Position numbers and translations under genes: made by a program. A model generated the notes under the pieces. It was given only the letters and a program-made list of their open reading frames with translations. It was not told the DNA's origin and did no database searches. Positions 1-9,814 of a stretch of 64,000 bases of DNA are shown piece after piece. The DNA is from Candidatus Zixiibacteriota bacterium (lineage in GTDB: Bacteria > Zixibacteria > MSB-5A5 > GN15 > FEB-12). The stretch spans positions 136,373-200,372 of the forward strand of contig CP070674.1 in the NCBI GenBank assembly GCA_020351995.1, read 5' to 3'. Each line of letters starts with the position of its first letter. The stretch's first letter is position 1.

Positions 1-1
1 C

Positions 2-2458
2 ACGGGTGAGATTTATTCACCGGATACCTCGGTACTGTATGGGGGAATTCCTTTACAGGAAGGTGTTTACTATTATTTGCGTATCCGGGTAAACGACGGT
101 GTCTCGTGGTGCGACTGGTGGGTAACATCCTTCAGATTGAATACGCCTTCATCGATTCCCGAGTTGATATATCCGATTGGCGGTGAAGCAGTCAACGTCA
201 ATGGAGTACGGCTAAGCCTGAACAACTCGACGGATAACGAGGGCGATACCCGGACTTACGATTTCGAGATTTACAGCGATCCAGGTCTGACCACACTTTT
301 CGATAGTGATATCGGGGTTTCGGAACAAGAGAGCACAACATTCTCGAAGTTTTTCACGGGTTTCACTCTGGGTGCGCAGTACTGGTGGCGGGCCAGGTCA
401 TATGACGGCTACGAGTATTCGAATTGGACGGCACCTGACTACTTTGTCACGGAACAGGGGCTCTCTCTCTACGTTCCCACGAATTATCCCACTATCCAGT
501 CGGCTATAGCCGCGGCATCTGACGGCGATAATATCGTGGTCCTGCCCGGCACCTATGTAGAGAACATAAGTTTTGACGGTAAGGCAGTTGTCGTCATCAG
601 CTCGGACGGTCCGGAAGTTACGACGATTCAAGGGGCGGCCTATGCTTCGTCGGTAGACGTCCCCAGTGAGGTAGATAGCTCGGGTACTTCATCAACGGAT
701 CCCGGTACCGATGCCCTCTTAGCCACGGTGAGCTTTGTCAGTGGTGAACCGAAGGGGGCCGTTCTGTCCGGCTTTACCGTGACCGGGGGTATGCAATCCG
801 GAATTTACTGCGTTAATTCGTCTCCGACCATCGTGAATAATGTTATTACCGGCAACGCGAGTGGCGGTGAGAATTTCGGTGGTGGTCTTTCGTTACGGGG
901 GACGGCCGGTGCGGTGGTAAGAGGTAATACGTTTTACGGCAATTTAGCAACTTACGGAGCAGCTATCCATTTAGGGGAACACGGATATACTAATACCGAT
1001 GACACTATTTGTTACAATGTTATGTATGAGAACAGTGGTATTGGTGAGATACGGGCACTGGGGGGTCTGGTCAATCCGGTAGTTCACAATAATACCGCAA
1101 TTTCGACAACCTGGAGTGGATTTCTCAATCAAAGTAGTGGTCCTGTTATCGCCAAGAACAACATTATCGTTTTTGGTGATCCATACGGTATGCAGGGTGA
1201 CTTTACAGCAACGTATAATTGTACATTTGAGTGTGTTTCGGACTACAACTTCCCTCCCGGGGTGGGCAACATATCCGAAGATCCTATGTTCGTGGATTCA
1301 GTCAATAACGATTATCATCTCGATGCGGAATCGCCCTGTGTTGATGCCGGTGATCCCGATCCCTTCTACAACGACCCCGACGGCACACGTAATGATATGG
1401 GAGCGTACTACTATTCCAGCGGTGCTATTGTCGGCTCAGTCACTGCCAATGAAGTTGGACTGATGGGAGTAAAGATTGACCTTTACGACCAAGCCAGCCA
1501 GATGATTTCCTCTACGGTCACGTCGGAGGATGGCTTTTATGCATTCAGTGGCCTTGAGAGCGACACTTATGTAGTTTCAGTGCTGAGTCCGCTCGGGTTC
1601 TTCACCGATCAGGAAACGCGGATTGTTGAACTTACTGGTCCGATATACGAAGTAAACTTTGAGATGACAGCTTCGGAAACGGAAGAATCTCAAAGAACTC
1701 GTGGTTTCTGGGCGCACCAAGTATCGGTGGCTATGTCTGAGGTGGATGGCTCCCAGATTTATCGGGATGAATTGTGCGAATACCTCGAGAAAGTGAGGGT
1801 TCATTTCAATGAAAACCTGGCTTATCCTATTACAGCATACCAGGTGACGTCGGAAGCCAACTGCACGGAGCGACTGCAAGAGCTTTATCTAACAATAGCG
1901 CCTCAAGTGAGTGAAGGATTTACAGATGCTGCAACAGCCCAGTTTACAGCCCTGCTTTTGAATATTGCTTCGGACAAGCTCGGACAATGGACTAATGTCA
2001 GTGAAGACAATGCGTCGGTCTCGCAGGCGGTGACATACTGCGATTTGCTATTGACCGATGAGGAGCCCGTCAACGATACGTTGGCACAGATTATCGCCGA
2101 GACCATCAACAAGGGGCAGATCGTGGCCGCCGGCGTAATAGATCTGGCAACACCACAAATAATGTACAAGGAACTGGAGAGTAATGGGCTGCCTAAGGAA
2201 TTCACACTGAGCCAGAACTATCCAAATCCGTTTAATCCAGGCACCCAGATTAGCTTCGCGTTGCCTGAAGCCGCGCGGGTTCGGATTGACGTGTTCAACA
2301 TTCTGGGGCAACGGGTTGTGCGCCTTGTGGACAGGGAACTGGAGGCTGGATACCATAGTGTGAGTTTTGACGGAAGCCGGTTTGCGAGTGGGATCTACCT
2401 GTATCGAATAGAGGCTGGTGATTTCGTAGCAAACAAGAAAATGCTTCTTGTCAAATAG
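2..2458 (+). CDS. Secreted right-handed beta-helix protein with type IX secretion tail, 5' end missing
   Basis: The reading frame is open to the left edge, so the N-terminus and any signal peptide lie outside the window; the first in-window start (TTG at 77) is not a real start. The visible order is: fibronectin/Ig-like segments over the first 130 residues; a beta-helix region that opens with YPTIQSAIAAASDGD and holds many short N/G-rich rungs; a carboxypeptidase-regulatory-like or SdrB-type beta-sandwich; a helical segment that begins RTRGFWAHQ; and a C-terminal tail with NYPNPFNP and GIYLYRIEAG. That tail is the Por-secretion (T9SS type A) sorting domain, so the protein is probably exported across the outer membrane and attached to the surface or released. 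The substrate is unknown; beta-helices often bind or cleave polysaccharide, but no catalytic site is evident. Confidence 0.85.
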   Translation, partial: TGEIYSPDTSVLYGGIPLQEGVYYYLRIRVNDGVSWCDWWVTSFRLNTPSSIPELIYPIGGEAVNVNGVRLSLNNSTDNEGDTRTYDFEIYSDPGLTTLFDSDIGVSEQESTTFSKFFTGFTLGAQYWWRARSYDGYEYSNWTAPDYFVTEQGLSLYVPTNYPTIQSAIAAASDGDNIVVLPGTYVENISFDGKAVVVISSDGPEVTTIQGAAYASSVDVPSEVDSSGTSSTDPGTDALLATVSFVSGEPKGAVLSGFTVTGGMQSGIYCVNSSPTIVNNVITGNASGGENFGGGLSLRGTAGAVVRGNTFYGNLATYGAAIHLGEHGYTNTDDTICYNVMYENSGIGEIRALGGLVNPVVHNNTAISTTWSGFLNQSSGPVIAKNNIIVFGDPYGMQGDFTATYNCTFECVSDYNFPPGVGNISEDPMFVDSVNNDYHLDAESPCVDAGDPDPFYNDPDGTRNDMGAYYYSSGAIVGSVTANEVGLMGVKIDLYDQASQMISSTVTSEDGFYAFSGLESDTYVVSVLSPLGFFTDQETRIVELTGPIYEVNFEMTASETEESQRTRGFWAHQVSVAMSEVDGSQIYRDELCEYLEKVRVHFNENLAYPITAYQVTSEANCTERLQELYLTIAPQVSEGFTDAATAQFTALLLNIASDKLGQWTNVSEDNASVSQAVTYCDLLLTDEEPVNDTLAQIIAETINKGQIVAAGVIDLATPQIMYKELESNGLPKEFTLSQNYPNPFNPGTQISFALPEAARVRIDVFNILGQRVVRLVDRELEAGYHSVSFDGSRFASGIYLYRIEAGDFVANKKMLLVK

Positions 2459-2567
2459 TAATCGAGCGGAGTGGAGGCCGGGGTCAAGGATGGCAACGGT
2501 TAAGGCAGGATCCTGAAAGGCTCGAACTTCTGGTTAAGGGGTTGAGTGATCGTCGTGTCGGGTATGT

Positions 2568-2654
2568 TGGTGCCGGAGGCCGGACTCGAACCGGCACGAT
2601 GTTGCCATCGGGGGATTTTGAGTCCCCTGCGTCTACCAGTTTCACCACTCCGGC
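2568..2654 (-). tRNA. tRNA-Leu (anticodon CAA)
   Basis: A complete 87-nt class II tRNA on the minus strand. The acceptor strands GCCGGAG and CTCCGGC pair. The anticodon stem GGGGA/TCCCC encloses the loop CTCAAAA, which gives anticodon CAA and reads UUG. A variable arm follows, then the T arm GCCGG-TTCGAGT-CCGGC. The 3' CCA is encoded. The gene lies downstream of the penicillin-binding protein gene on the same strand. Confidence 0.95.
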
Positions 2655-2787
2655 ACAGATAGATCATGGCCAGCAAATGGCCGATGAGAATGTATGAACC
2701 GCAGGCCGAATTGTCAAGATTTAGAAATATCTGACCCAGGCAGGGCAAAAATGGGGGCAGAAATCAGTTTGAGAGTGACGCTCTCCG

Positions 2788-4941
2788 TCAAAAATGAACC
2801 CGCTCCTCAGTAGTATCTTCCGGGATCAAATCATCCTGTTTGGCGGCGGCGGGATTGTAGCGACCGGCTCCCGGATGGATATGGCACGTCGCGGTCGGCT
2901 CGGTGCCCTCAATGAAGACTTCGTTGCGTACGTTGATACATCGATCAGTGGCAATCTCGCCCGACTCCAGGCAAACATCCTCGTGGATAATACCCTCGGG
3001 TTCCTCGAAATCGACCGCCGCCAGAGAGTCATGAGCGGCGATCATAAATTCGGTCCAGATGGGAACGCCATTCTTGGCACCATCCTGGTTTCTTCCCAGC
3101 GAGACTTTTTCGTCGAAGCCGACCCAGCCACCGGCGGTGATTTGCGGCGTGTAGCCAATAAACCAGTTATCGCAGAAGTTGTTCGAGGTTCCGGTCTTGC
3201 CACCGGCCGGGCGAGTGAAACCCATCCATCGGGCCCGGCGCCCGGTACCGTCATCAACTACCGAACGCATCAAGCTGACCATGATATGAGCCGTCTGGGC
3301 CGAAAGAACTTCCTCTTTACGTACCGCCATGTTTTCCTCGAGCACACGCCCATATCGGTCAACGATACGGTAAATAAAACGATAGGGAATGTGTATACCC
3401 TGATTGGGGAAAACCGAAAAAGCAGACACCAGTTCTGTCAACCGCACGGGTTCGGTGCCCAGGGCCAACGAGGCCACCGGCGACAGGGGAGTGGTAATGC
3501 CCATTCGTCGGGCATAAAAGATGGCCTGCTCGGGGTTGATGCTCAGCAGTAGTCGGATGGCGACCAGGTTTCGTGACAGACGGATGCCGTCACGAAGCGT
3601 AATCGGTCCCATGAATTTGCTGTCAAAATTGTGGGGGCGCCATTGTTTGGCGCCGGGGATATCGAGCACAATGGGGTTGTCGTCTATAATATCGGTAGTC
3701 TTGTAACCGTTATCGATGCAGGCCGTGTACACGAAGGGTTTAAAAGCCGAGCCGGGCTGAAGCAGGGCCTGATAGGCCCGGTTGAATTTGCTTTCCTCGA
3801 AGGAACGTCCGCCCACCATGGCCAGGATGTCCCCGTTGCTGTTGTCGATGGCGACGAAAGCGCCCTGCACCGGACGAATCATTACGATAGAGTCACCATA
3901 CTGGTCGACGGTGTCCGGCATAAACTGGGTGTAAACTTTGTTGTCCAGGCCGTAGGTTCGCTCGATGCGGGCCCTCAATGAATCCACTTTCCGGGCCACG
4001 GCCTGTTCAGCGGCGCGCTGGAGATCAACATCGAGCGATGTAAAAACCTGCAGTCCGCCCGAATAGAGAATACTCTCGCCAAACTTTTCGTAGATGTGCT
4101 GGCGGATCGTTTCGGTGAAGTAAGGCGCGGTGCCCATCTTTTCTTCAGGGGGAGTTACCACCAGGGGGACGTTTTTAAGAGAATCATATTCCTCCCGGGT
4201 CACGCCGCCGACCTGATAATAGGAATAAAGGACCCTGTTGCGGGCCTGAAGAGACTTGTCAAGGTTGTTAAAGGGTGAATTTATGTTGGGGCCTTTGAGT
4301 AACCCGATCAGGACCGCGCATTCTTCAGTGTTCAATTCCGGTACCGACTTCGAAAAATACGTCCGGGCCGCCGCCGCAATACCATAAGCGCCGCGCCCGA
4401 AGTAGTACTGGTTGAGATACATCTGCAGGATTTCCTGCTTGGAGTAGGTGCGCTCGAGTTTTATAGCGGTGAGGGCTTCTTTGAGTTTTCTTTCGAGCGT
4501 TCTTGTTCGCGTAAGAAACAGCATCCGTGAAAGCTGCTGGGTTATAGTAGATGCGCCGGCCGTGATTTTCCATTTCAACAGATTATTGGTGGCGACGATA
4601 AAGATGCGTCTCAAGTCGATTCCCCAGTGATCATAGAAAGCCCGGTCCTCAGAGGCCACCAGCATCTCTCGCAGGGGCACGGGAATATCCCGGTAGGGCG
4701 TCAGAACCCGGTTCTCGCTGTAGAACTCCTTTAGCAGAACGCCGTTTCGGTCGTAGATTTTGGTCTTGAGGCTCGGTTCGATATTGTGAAGCTGTTCAAA
4801 GGACGGTAATTCAGACTGGTAAACCCGGTATGTCTTGTAAGAGACGATAAAGGCAAAGATAAGACAGAGGACTACCAGGATTATAATCGAGTTTCTCAGG
4901 CGCCGTTTCTTCGGCCGGGGTTTGTTAAAAGGAACCGTCAT
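2788..4941 (-). CDS. Class A penicillin-binding protein (PBP1A family), bifunctional peptidoglycan synthase
   Basis: Polymerises lipid II into glycan strands and cross-links the stem peptides; anchored in the inner membrane with its enzyme domains outside. Residues 1-16 are basic and a single membrane segment follows at about 18-36. The GT51 transglycosylase domain shows EDRAFYDHWGID (catalytic Glu about 98), GASTITQQL (about 129-137) and NQYYFGRGAYG (177-187). The transpeptidase domain has SAFK (nucleophile Ser398), SRN (456-458) and KTGT (582-585), so both activities look intact. Its 717 residues are normal for PBP1A. It is transcribed divergently from tyrS, with the shared upstream region at 4942-5139. 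The tail ends with an acidic linker and no further domain. Confidence 0.95.
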   Translation of the reverse strand: MTVPFNKPRPKKRRLRNSIIILVVLCLIFAFIVSYKTYRVYQSELPSFEQLHNIEPSLKTKIYDRNGVLLKEFYSENRVLTPYRDIPVPLREMLVASEDRAFYDHWGIDLRRIFIVATNNLLKWKITAGASTITQQLSRMLFLTRTRTLERKLKEALTAIKLERTYSKQEILQMYLNQYYFGRGAYGIAAAARTYFSKSVPELNTEECAVLIGLLKGPNINSPFNNLDKSLQARNRVLYSYYQVGGVTREEYDSLKNVPLVVTPPEEKMGTAPYFTETIRQHIYEKFGESILYSGGLQVFTSLDVDLQRAAEQAVARKVDSLRARIERTYGLDNKVYTQFMPDTVDQYGDSIVMIRPVQGAFVAIDNSNGDILAMVGGRSFEESKFNRAYQALLQPGSAFKPFVYTACIDNGYKTTDIIDDNPIVLDIPGAKQWRPHNFDSKFMGPITLRDGIRLSRNLVAIRLLLSINPEQAIFYARRMGITTPLSPVASLALGTEPVRLTELVSAFSVFPNQGIHIPYRFIYRIVDRYGRVLEENMAVRKEEVLSAQTAHIMVSLMRSVVDDGTGRRARWMGFTRPAGGKTGTSNNFCDNWFIGYTPQITAGGWVGFDEKVSLGRNQDGAKNGVPIWTEFMIAAHDSLAAVDFEEPEGIIHEDVCLESGEIATDRCINVRNEVFIEGTEPTATCHIHPGAGRYNPAAAKQDDLIPEDTTEERVHF

Positions 4942-5127
4942 GACTCATTTATTTGCAGGTTTTACCTCGCGCAAGTCAAGTTAAAACACGGCAATTCCAC
5001 GTTCTACTGTGTTACAATCGGCGGGGTTTTTTGTTTCCTTTTTATGTTTGTTTGTGTTATTATAAGCGCTTACAGGATTGGCGGTTGTGATTCAACCGAC
5101 GGAGCTGAACTGCCGATAGTTTCTCAT

Positions 5128-5132
5128 AGGAG
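5128..5132 (+). promoter_or_regulatory. Shine-Dalgarno AGGAG that sets the tyrS start
   Basis: AGGAG lies 7 nt before the GTG at 5140. It favours that GTG over the upstream in-frame ATG at 5044, which has no ribosome site and would add 32 residues unlike anything in the TyrRS family. The ATG also sits in AT-rich DNA (TATTATAAG near 5058) that looks more like promoter than coding sequence. Confidence 0.75.
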
Positions 5133-5139
5133 ATTAGCA

Positions 5140-6396
5140 GTGCCAAAATTCGCAGGTCCCGATCTGAAAAAAGAGTTCGACCATCAGTGGGAAGTCATCT
5201 CGCGAGGGGCGGTGGACCTGCTTCCCGAAGGTGAGTTTGAAGACAGGCTTCGGGAGTCTATCAAGGAAAACAGACCCTTGAGGATCAAACAGGGATTCGA
5301 TCCTACCTCTCCCGATATTCATATCGGCCACACAGTGGGCATCAGGAAGCTAAGGCAGTTTCAGGACCTGGGCCATAAGATCGTCCTTATCGTGGGCGAT
5401 TACACCGCCATGATAGGTGATCCATCGGGGCAATCGGCCACCCGCCCGCGGCTTACATACAGCGATATTATGAAAAACGCCGAAACTTACCAGGCACAGT
5501 TTTTTAAAGTCCTGGATAAGTCGAAAACGGAGGTTCATTTCAACGGAGAATGGTTCAATGGTATGAGTTTCGTGGACATAATGGAGCTGGCCACGAAGTT
5601 CACGGTGGCACGCATGCTGGAGCGTGACGATTTCACCAATCGCATGGCGCGCCAGGCCCCGATTTCTATCCATGAACTTTTTTATCCCCTGATGCAGGGA
5701 TATGATTCGGTTGCCATCAAGGCCGATGTTGAAATCGGTGGTACCGATCAGAAATTCAACCTGCTGGTCGGTCGGACTATCCAGGAAGCTTACAACGTCG
5801 GGCCGCAGCTTGTGCTGACCATGCCTCTTTTAGTGGGTCTGGATGGTGAGGCGAAGATGTCCAAATCGCTGGGCAACCATATCGGAATCGATGAGCCGGC
5901 GCGGGAGATATTCGGTAAGGCCATGTCAATTCCCGACGAATTGATCTACACCTATTTCGAGCTCGCCACCGATTTAGATCAGAGACAGCTTGGTGAGATC
6001 AAAGAGCGGTTGTCGCGCCCAGACATTAATCCCATGGCTCTGAAAAAGGAATTGGGGGAGACGCTGGTCGACATGTACCATCCCGACGGTTCGGGCAAAC
6101 AGGCCCGTGAGGAATTCGAACGCGTATTCTCGAAGAAGCAGCTTCCGGATGAAATTCCGGAGGTAAGCGCCGAGGATCTTAAGCGGATGGGAATCGACCG
6201 GTCGAAGATATACCTCGTTAACCTGATTACCAAGAATAACCTGGCCAAGTCGAACTCAGAAGCCCGGAAACTTATACAGGGGGGTGGGGTATCAATTAAC
6301 GGTAAAAAGATTACCGATCCTGATTACGAATTCAATCTATCGGCCGAGATAGTCTTAAAGGTCGGTAAAAGGCGGTTTTTGAAGGTTCTCCCTTAA
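5140..6396 (+). CDS. tyrS: Tyrosyl-tRNA synthetase
   Basis: Charges tRNA-Tyr with tyrosine (class I, subclass Ic; cytosolic homodimer). From the GTG at 5140 the protein has 418 residues, the usual TyrRS length. HIGH is at residues 61-64, followed by GDYTAMIGDPSGQSATRP. The tyrosine-binding GGTDQKFN segment comes next, and KMSKS is at 239-243. The last 60 or so residues form an S4-type RNA-binding domain (KLIQGGGVSINGKK). It is the first gene of a forward run with two lipoproteins, MscS and another lipoprotein. These have no obvious link to charging, so they may be separate transcripts. Confidence 0.96.
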   Translation: MPKFAGPDLKKEFDHQWEVISRGAVDLLPEGEFEDRLRESIKENRPLRIKQGFDPTSPDIHIGHTVGIRKLRQFQDLGHKIVLIVGDYTAMIGDPSGQSATRPRLTYSDIMKNAETYQAQFFKVLDKSKTEVHFNGEWFNGMSFVDIMELATKFTVARMLERDDFTNRMARQAPISIHELFYPLMQGYDSVAIKADVEIGGTDQKFNLLVGRTIQEAYNVGPQLVLTMPLLVGLDGEAKMSKSLGNHIGIDEPAREIFGKAMSIPDELIYTYFELATDLDQRQLGEIKERLSRPDINPMALKKELGETLVDMYHPDGSGKQAREEFERVFSKKQLPDEIPEVSAEDLKRMGIDRSKIYLVNLITKNNLAKSNSEARKLIQGGGVSINGKKITDPDYEFNLSAEIVLKVGKRRFLKVLP

Positions 6397-6460
6397 CGAT
6401 AACCGGACTGCAACCGTTCGCCGTTGACGATGTTATGATAATAGAGAGAGTAATCGAAAC

Positions 6461-8110
6461 GTGAAGAAGTCAATAGTCCTATTTTCGATATTGCTGTTGC
6501 TGGGCAGTCTGGTCTTCGGCGGCGGCTGCTCATCGAAGTCCGTGGCCGAGAAAGTCATGGAGGTCAGGGCGGAACAGCCTCAACTGAAAGCGACAGTTTT
6601 AGATCATCCGCCCATTTATGATCGGCTTAATGATTCGCTGGCGTTCAACTATTATAGCAACGGGCTCATCCTCGACGCGGCGGGAAACCTTCCCCGAGCG
6701 GCCGGAAGCTATAAGACGGCCCTGAAGTATTTTCCTGAGTCATATGAAATTCGGTACTCGCTGGCCAACGCCTATTTCCGTCTTCGTCAATACGATCAGA
6801 CCCTGGCGACGCTTGACAGTATCAGTCCGGTAGATGAGAGCGTGCTTATTCTCAGGGCGGCATCATACTCGGAATTGGGTAAAGCGAATATGGCCAAATC
6901 GGCTTATCTGCAGCTGATCGAGCTGGAACCGAACAACAGTATGGCCTACCCACACCTGGCTGGATTCTATCGCCAGGAAGGCAAGATTGATTCGCTTATC
7001 TGGGCGTACGGGAACATGGCCCGGCTGCGTCCAGGCAACGAGCGAATCTGGAGGGAATTAGGACGTCTTCAGGCTCAAAACGGAGACTACCAGAAGGCCC
7101 GGGATTCTTTTCGGCACTCGATAGAGGTGCGGGGTGATCAGACCAACGTACTTTCTTACCTGGGGCTGGCCGAGCTTTATGTAATTGATCAGAACACCGA
7201 CTCGGCAAAGATAATGTATAAACAGACACTTGAGTTAGACCCGTTTAATATGGTGGCTAACAGAGAATTAGCAGCCATTATGGTTCGTGCGGATTCGCTG
7301 GGAGCAGCGATCCCATACGCCCGGAAAGTGGTTGAGGCGACACCGCTGGACCGGGACGCCGTGAGAAGATTGGGAGTATTGTATTTCAGTGTCGATTCTT
7401 TACAGGTGGCCGATTCGATTTTCAATTATCTGATCACATCCGGTGAACGCAACTCGGTCAACCATTACTATTTGGGGCGAATCAGGATTCTGAATGAGGA
7501 CTATGAGGGGGCGGTTGAGCAGTTCACGGTGCTCACGCAGTTGGCGGATTCGCTATTTGAGAGTTGGCTTGACCTTGGCTATGCTTACGGCAGGATGGGT
7601 GAGCCGGAAAAGGAAATTCTCACTTATCAGACGGGCCTGAACTACGTTCGGGATCAACAGGGTGAGTTGAAGCTATTGTTCGCGATGGGGGCGGCCTATG
7701 AGCAAAGCGACCAGGTGACTGAGGCGGTAGGCGTTTTTGAAGAGATTATCGCGAAGTCGCCCGACCACGCTCAGGCACTCAACTATCTTGGATATATGCT
7801 GGCCGATCGCGGTCAACAGCTCGAATATGCCCGGGAGCTGATTGAGAAAGCCGTTCGTATAGCGCCGGACAACGCGGCTTATCTTGATAGCTACGGCTGG
7901 GTTTTCTACCGGCTGGAGGAATATGACAAGGCACTGGAATTTCTGAAAAAAGCGGTTACGCTGGGAAATGACCCGGTGATATTTGATCACCTTGGTGACG
8001 CTTATCGAGCGGTCGGTGACCTTGATAGTGCCCGGGTCTGGTGGCGTAAGGCTCTGGAACTGGAGCCGGACAACGAACCGATAAAGGAGAAACTTGGCGC
8101 CGAGCAGTAA
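6461..8110 (+). CDS. TPR-repeat lipoprotein
   Basis: Starts at GTG 6461 behind a weak AGAGAGAG ribosome site. The N-terminus MKKSIVLFSILLLLGSLVFGGGC is split here as a basic start, a hydrophobic core and the end FGGGC; Cys23 is the likely lipidated residue, although GGG before it is a loose lipobox. The rest is about a dozen tetratricopeptide repeats, clearest in the last third (YLGYMLADRGQ, DSYGWVFYRLEEYDKALEFL, LGDAYRAVGDLDSARVWW). TPR arrays hold protein partners, so an envelope scaffold role is plausible. The pattern is also common in FCB genomes, where such proteins have no assigned function. The 3' end overlaps the next gene by 17 nt, suggesting translational coupling. Confidence 0.85.
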   Translation: MKKSIVLFSILLLLGSLVFGGGCSSKSVAEKVMEVRAEQPQLKATVLDHPPIYDRLNDSLAFNYYSNGLILDAAGNLPRAAGSYKTALKYFPESYEIRYSLANAYFRLRQYDQTLATLDSISPVDESVLILRAASYSELGKANMAKSAYLQLIELEPNNSMAYPHLAGFYRQEGKIDSLIWAYGNMARLRPGNERIWRELGRLQAQNGDYQKARDSFRHSIEVRGDQTNVLSYLGLAELYVIDQNTDSAKIMYKQTLELDPFNMVANRELAAIMVRADSLGAAIPYARKVVEATPLDRDAVRRLGVLYFSVDSLQVADSIFNYLITSGERNSVNHYYLGRIRILNEDYEGAVEQFTVLTQLADSLFESWLDLGYAYGRMGEPEKEILTYQTGLNYVRDQQGELKLLFAMGAAYEQSDQVTEAVGVFEEIIAKSPDHAQALNYLGYMLADRGQQLEYARELIEKAVRIAPDNAAYLDSYGWVFYRLEEYDKALEFLKKAVTLGNDPVIFDHLGDAYRAVGDLDSARVWWRKALELEPDNEPIKEKLGAEQ

Positions 8111-9809
8111 AATGGATTTTACCGGGCCGATCACCAATCGGCGATTGTCGACAGGTCTAATTATCCCCCTAACGCTCATTCTAATCAGTTGCGCAGAGAT
8201 TGGGCCACCTCCCGGTGGGCCGGAGGATAAAACCGGGCCGTTCATTCTGTATTCAACACCCGCTACGGGATCGACGAATGTGGAACCCGGCAACTCAGTT
8301 ACGATTCAATTTTCAGAAAGAGTGGAGAGACCGGGGGGTAAAAAGGCGGTCTTCATTTCTCCGCGTCCGTCGAAAGAGCCGAAACTGAAATGGAAATCGG
8401 ACCGCCTGATCATCAATTTCGCGGACAGTTTCGCTCTCAACCAGACTTATATTATCTCGCTGAGCACGGACATAGTCGATCTGAGGCGGAATCGTCTTGA
8501 CAGCGCCACCGGGGTGGCCTTTTCTACGGGACCCTCGCTCGACTCGGGCAGTATTTCAGGCGCAGTATTTGACGGTGAGAGACCCTCGGCGGGGGTACTG
8601 GTGGCCCTTTATGATTCCGCATGGTTTTCAGACGGCCGGCCTATCGATTCGATCTATGGCAACTACCTTACGCAGACAAGCGCGGGAGGAACCTTTGCTT
8701 TCGATTATCTGCCCCGGAGTTACTTTTACCTGATTGCCTTTGAGGATCGCAATCGCGACGAACGCTTCAATCCGGGAAGAGAAAGATTCGCGGTGCCGGA
8801 TCGGGAAGTAAGTGTTAGCGGCCAGGCACTTCTGGATAGTCTTAGCCTGACGCTCACGAACCGGGATACAGCCGATCTCAGGATAGTTTCTGCGGCATAC
8901 AGCCCCGAAAGTATTGTTCGTATACGCTTATCTTCGGAGATAGACATACGAGCTCTCGTGCGTCATCCCGGCCGGGTACTGCTACGCCCGGTTACTGATA
9001 CTCTTACCGAGATTGGCGGTCAGGCATTGTTGTGGCGGGAGGGACAGCTTTATGATTCTGAATTCGGCATTTATGCCGGAATTCTCAATGAGGGAGTGTA
9101 TGTACTCGATGTTGTCTATGATGACGGTGCTCCAGGTCTTCGGTTCGACAGCCTGAGGGTGAAGGTACGGGAGGACAAGGATCCTCCAACGGTGGTTTTC
9201 CGACCGGACGCCAGACCACAGTTTCTGAAGAAGTTGAATATGCGGGCAACGTTTTCCGAACCCCTCGATAGCGCCAAATTGACCGACGCTACATTCCAAT
9301 TGTTTGACGATGCGGATAAGAGGCTTTCTCTCAGCTGGATCTGGTCCGATCCCCTTCACGTCAATTTCATATCCGGGGAGATTACATCCGGCGCCCGATA
9401 TCGGCTTAAGATCACCGAGTTCGAAATAGCCGATTTGTCCGGTAATACGCTGGGGGACAGTCTTCGGGAATACCCGATTACGACTCTTGACCCGGATTCC
9501 ACCGGGACTATCAGCGGAGTGACCAATATCGGTCTGGTTGGTCGTGAGCAGGCACCGGTTGCCCTGAGTTTTACGAAAATCGAGAATCAGCAGACTTTTG
9601 ACTTGCCCGTTGAAGGCCGCGATTTTAAGATAGAACTACCGACCGGTAAGTACACGGTTAGGGGGTTCATTGATGTCGATTCAAATAGGGTCCGCGACCT
9701 GGGGGCGGCCGTTCCCTACCGGCTTGCCGAGTCGGCGATGATACACCCGGACACGATTGCCGTGCGGGCGCGATTTGAGACATCCGGTGTGGAATTGAAA
9801 TTCAAATAA
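8094..9809 (+). CDS. Lipoprotein with bacterial Ig-like (Big_5/SbsA-type) domains
   Basis: Two starts are possible: TTG 8094, which has AAAGGAG 4 nt upstream, and ATG 8112 in the same frame, which has no close ribosome site. Either way the N-terminus runs through a hydrophobic stretch to LILISC, a good lipobox. Next comes AEIGPPPGGPEDKTGP, the proline/glycine-rich linker seen in a family of FCB lipoproteins, and then an Ig-like domain (STPATGSTNV, IQFSERV). A carboxypeptidase-regulatory-like domain follows (SGAVFDGERPSAGVLVALYD), and then further Ig-like sandwiches. No enzyme motif is visible. It is probably an outer-membrane-anchored surface or periplasmic protein of unknown role. It is coupled to the TPR lipoprotein upstream, so the two may work together. 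Confidence 0.82.
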   Translation: MAPSSKMDFTGPITNRRLSTGLIIPLTLILISCAEIGPPPGGPEDKTGPFILYSTPATGSTNVEPGNSVTIQFSERVERPGGKKAVFISPRPSKEPKLKWKSDRLIINFADSFALNQTYIISLSTDIVDLRRNRLDSATGVAFSTGPSLDSGSISGAVFDGERPSAGVLVALYDSAWFSDGRPIDSIYGNYLTQTSAGGTFAFDYLPRSYFYLIAFEDRNRDERFNPGRERFAVPDREVSVSGQALLDSLSLTLTNRDTADLRIVSAAYSPESIVRIRLSSEIDIRALVRHPGRVLLRPVTDTLTEIGGQALLWREGQLYDSEFGIYAGILNEGVYVLDVVYDDGAPGLRFDSLRVKVREDKDPPTVVFRPDARPQFLKKLNMRATFSEPLDSAKLTDATFQLFDDADKRLSLSWIWSDPLHVNFISGEITSGARYRLKITEFEIADLSGNTLGDSLREYPITTLDPDSTGTISGVTNIGLVGREQAPVALSFTKIENQQTFDLPVEGRDFKIELPTGKYTVRGFIDVDSNRVRDLGAAVPYRLAESAMIHPDTIAVRARFETSGVELKFK

Positions 9810-9814
9810 GGACA

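Noticed and set aside
2500-2748. 82-residue ORF on the minus strand
   Set aside because: It runs straight through tRNA-Leu and its sequence contains the translated tRNA (GLKIPRWQHRAGSSPASG type), so it is a shadow.
2794-3552. 252-residue ORF opposite the penicillin-binding protein gene
   Set aside because: It lies antisense to strongly conserved transpeptidase coding sequence and has no ribosome site or recognisable domain.
5044-5139. Longer tyrS start at ATG 5044
   Set aside because: The GTG at 5140 has AGGAG at 7 nt, and the extra 32 residues do not fit the TyrRS family.
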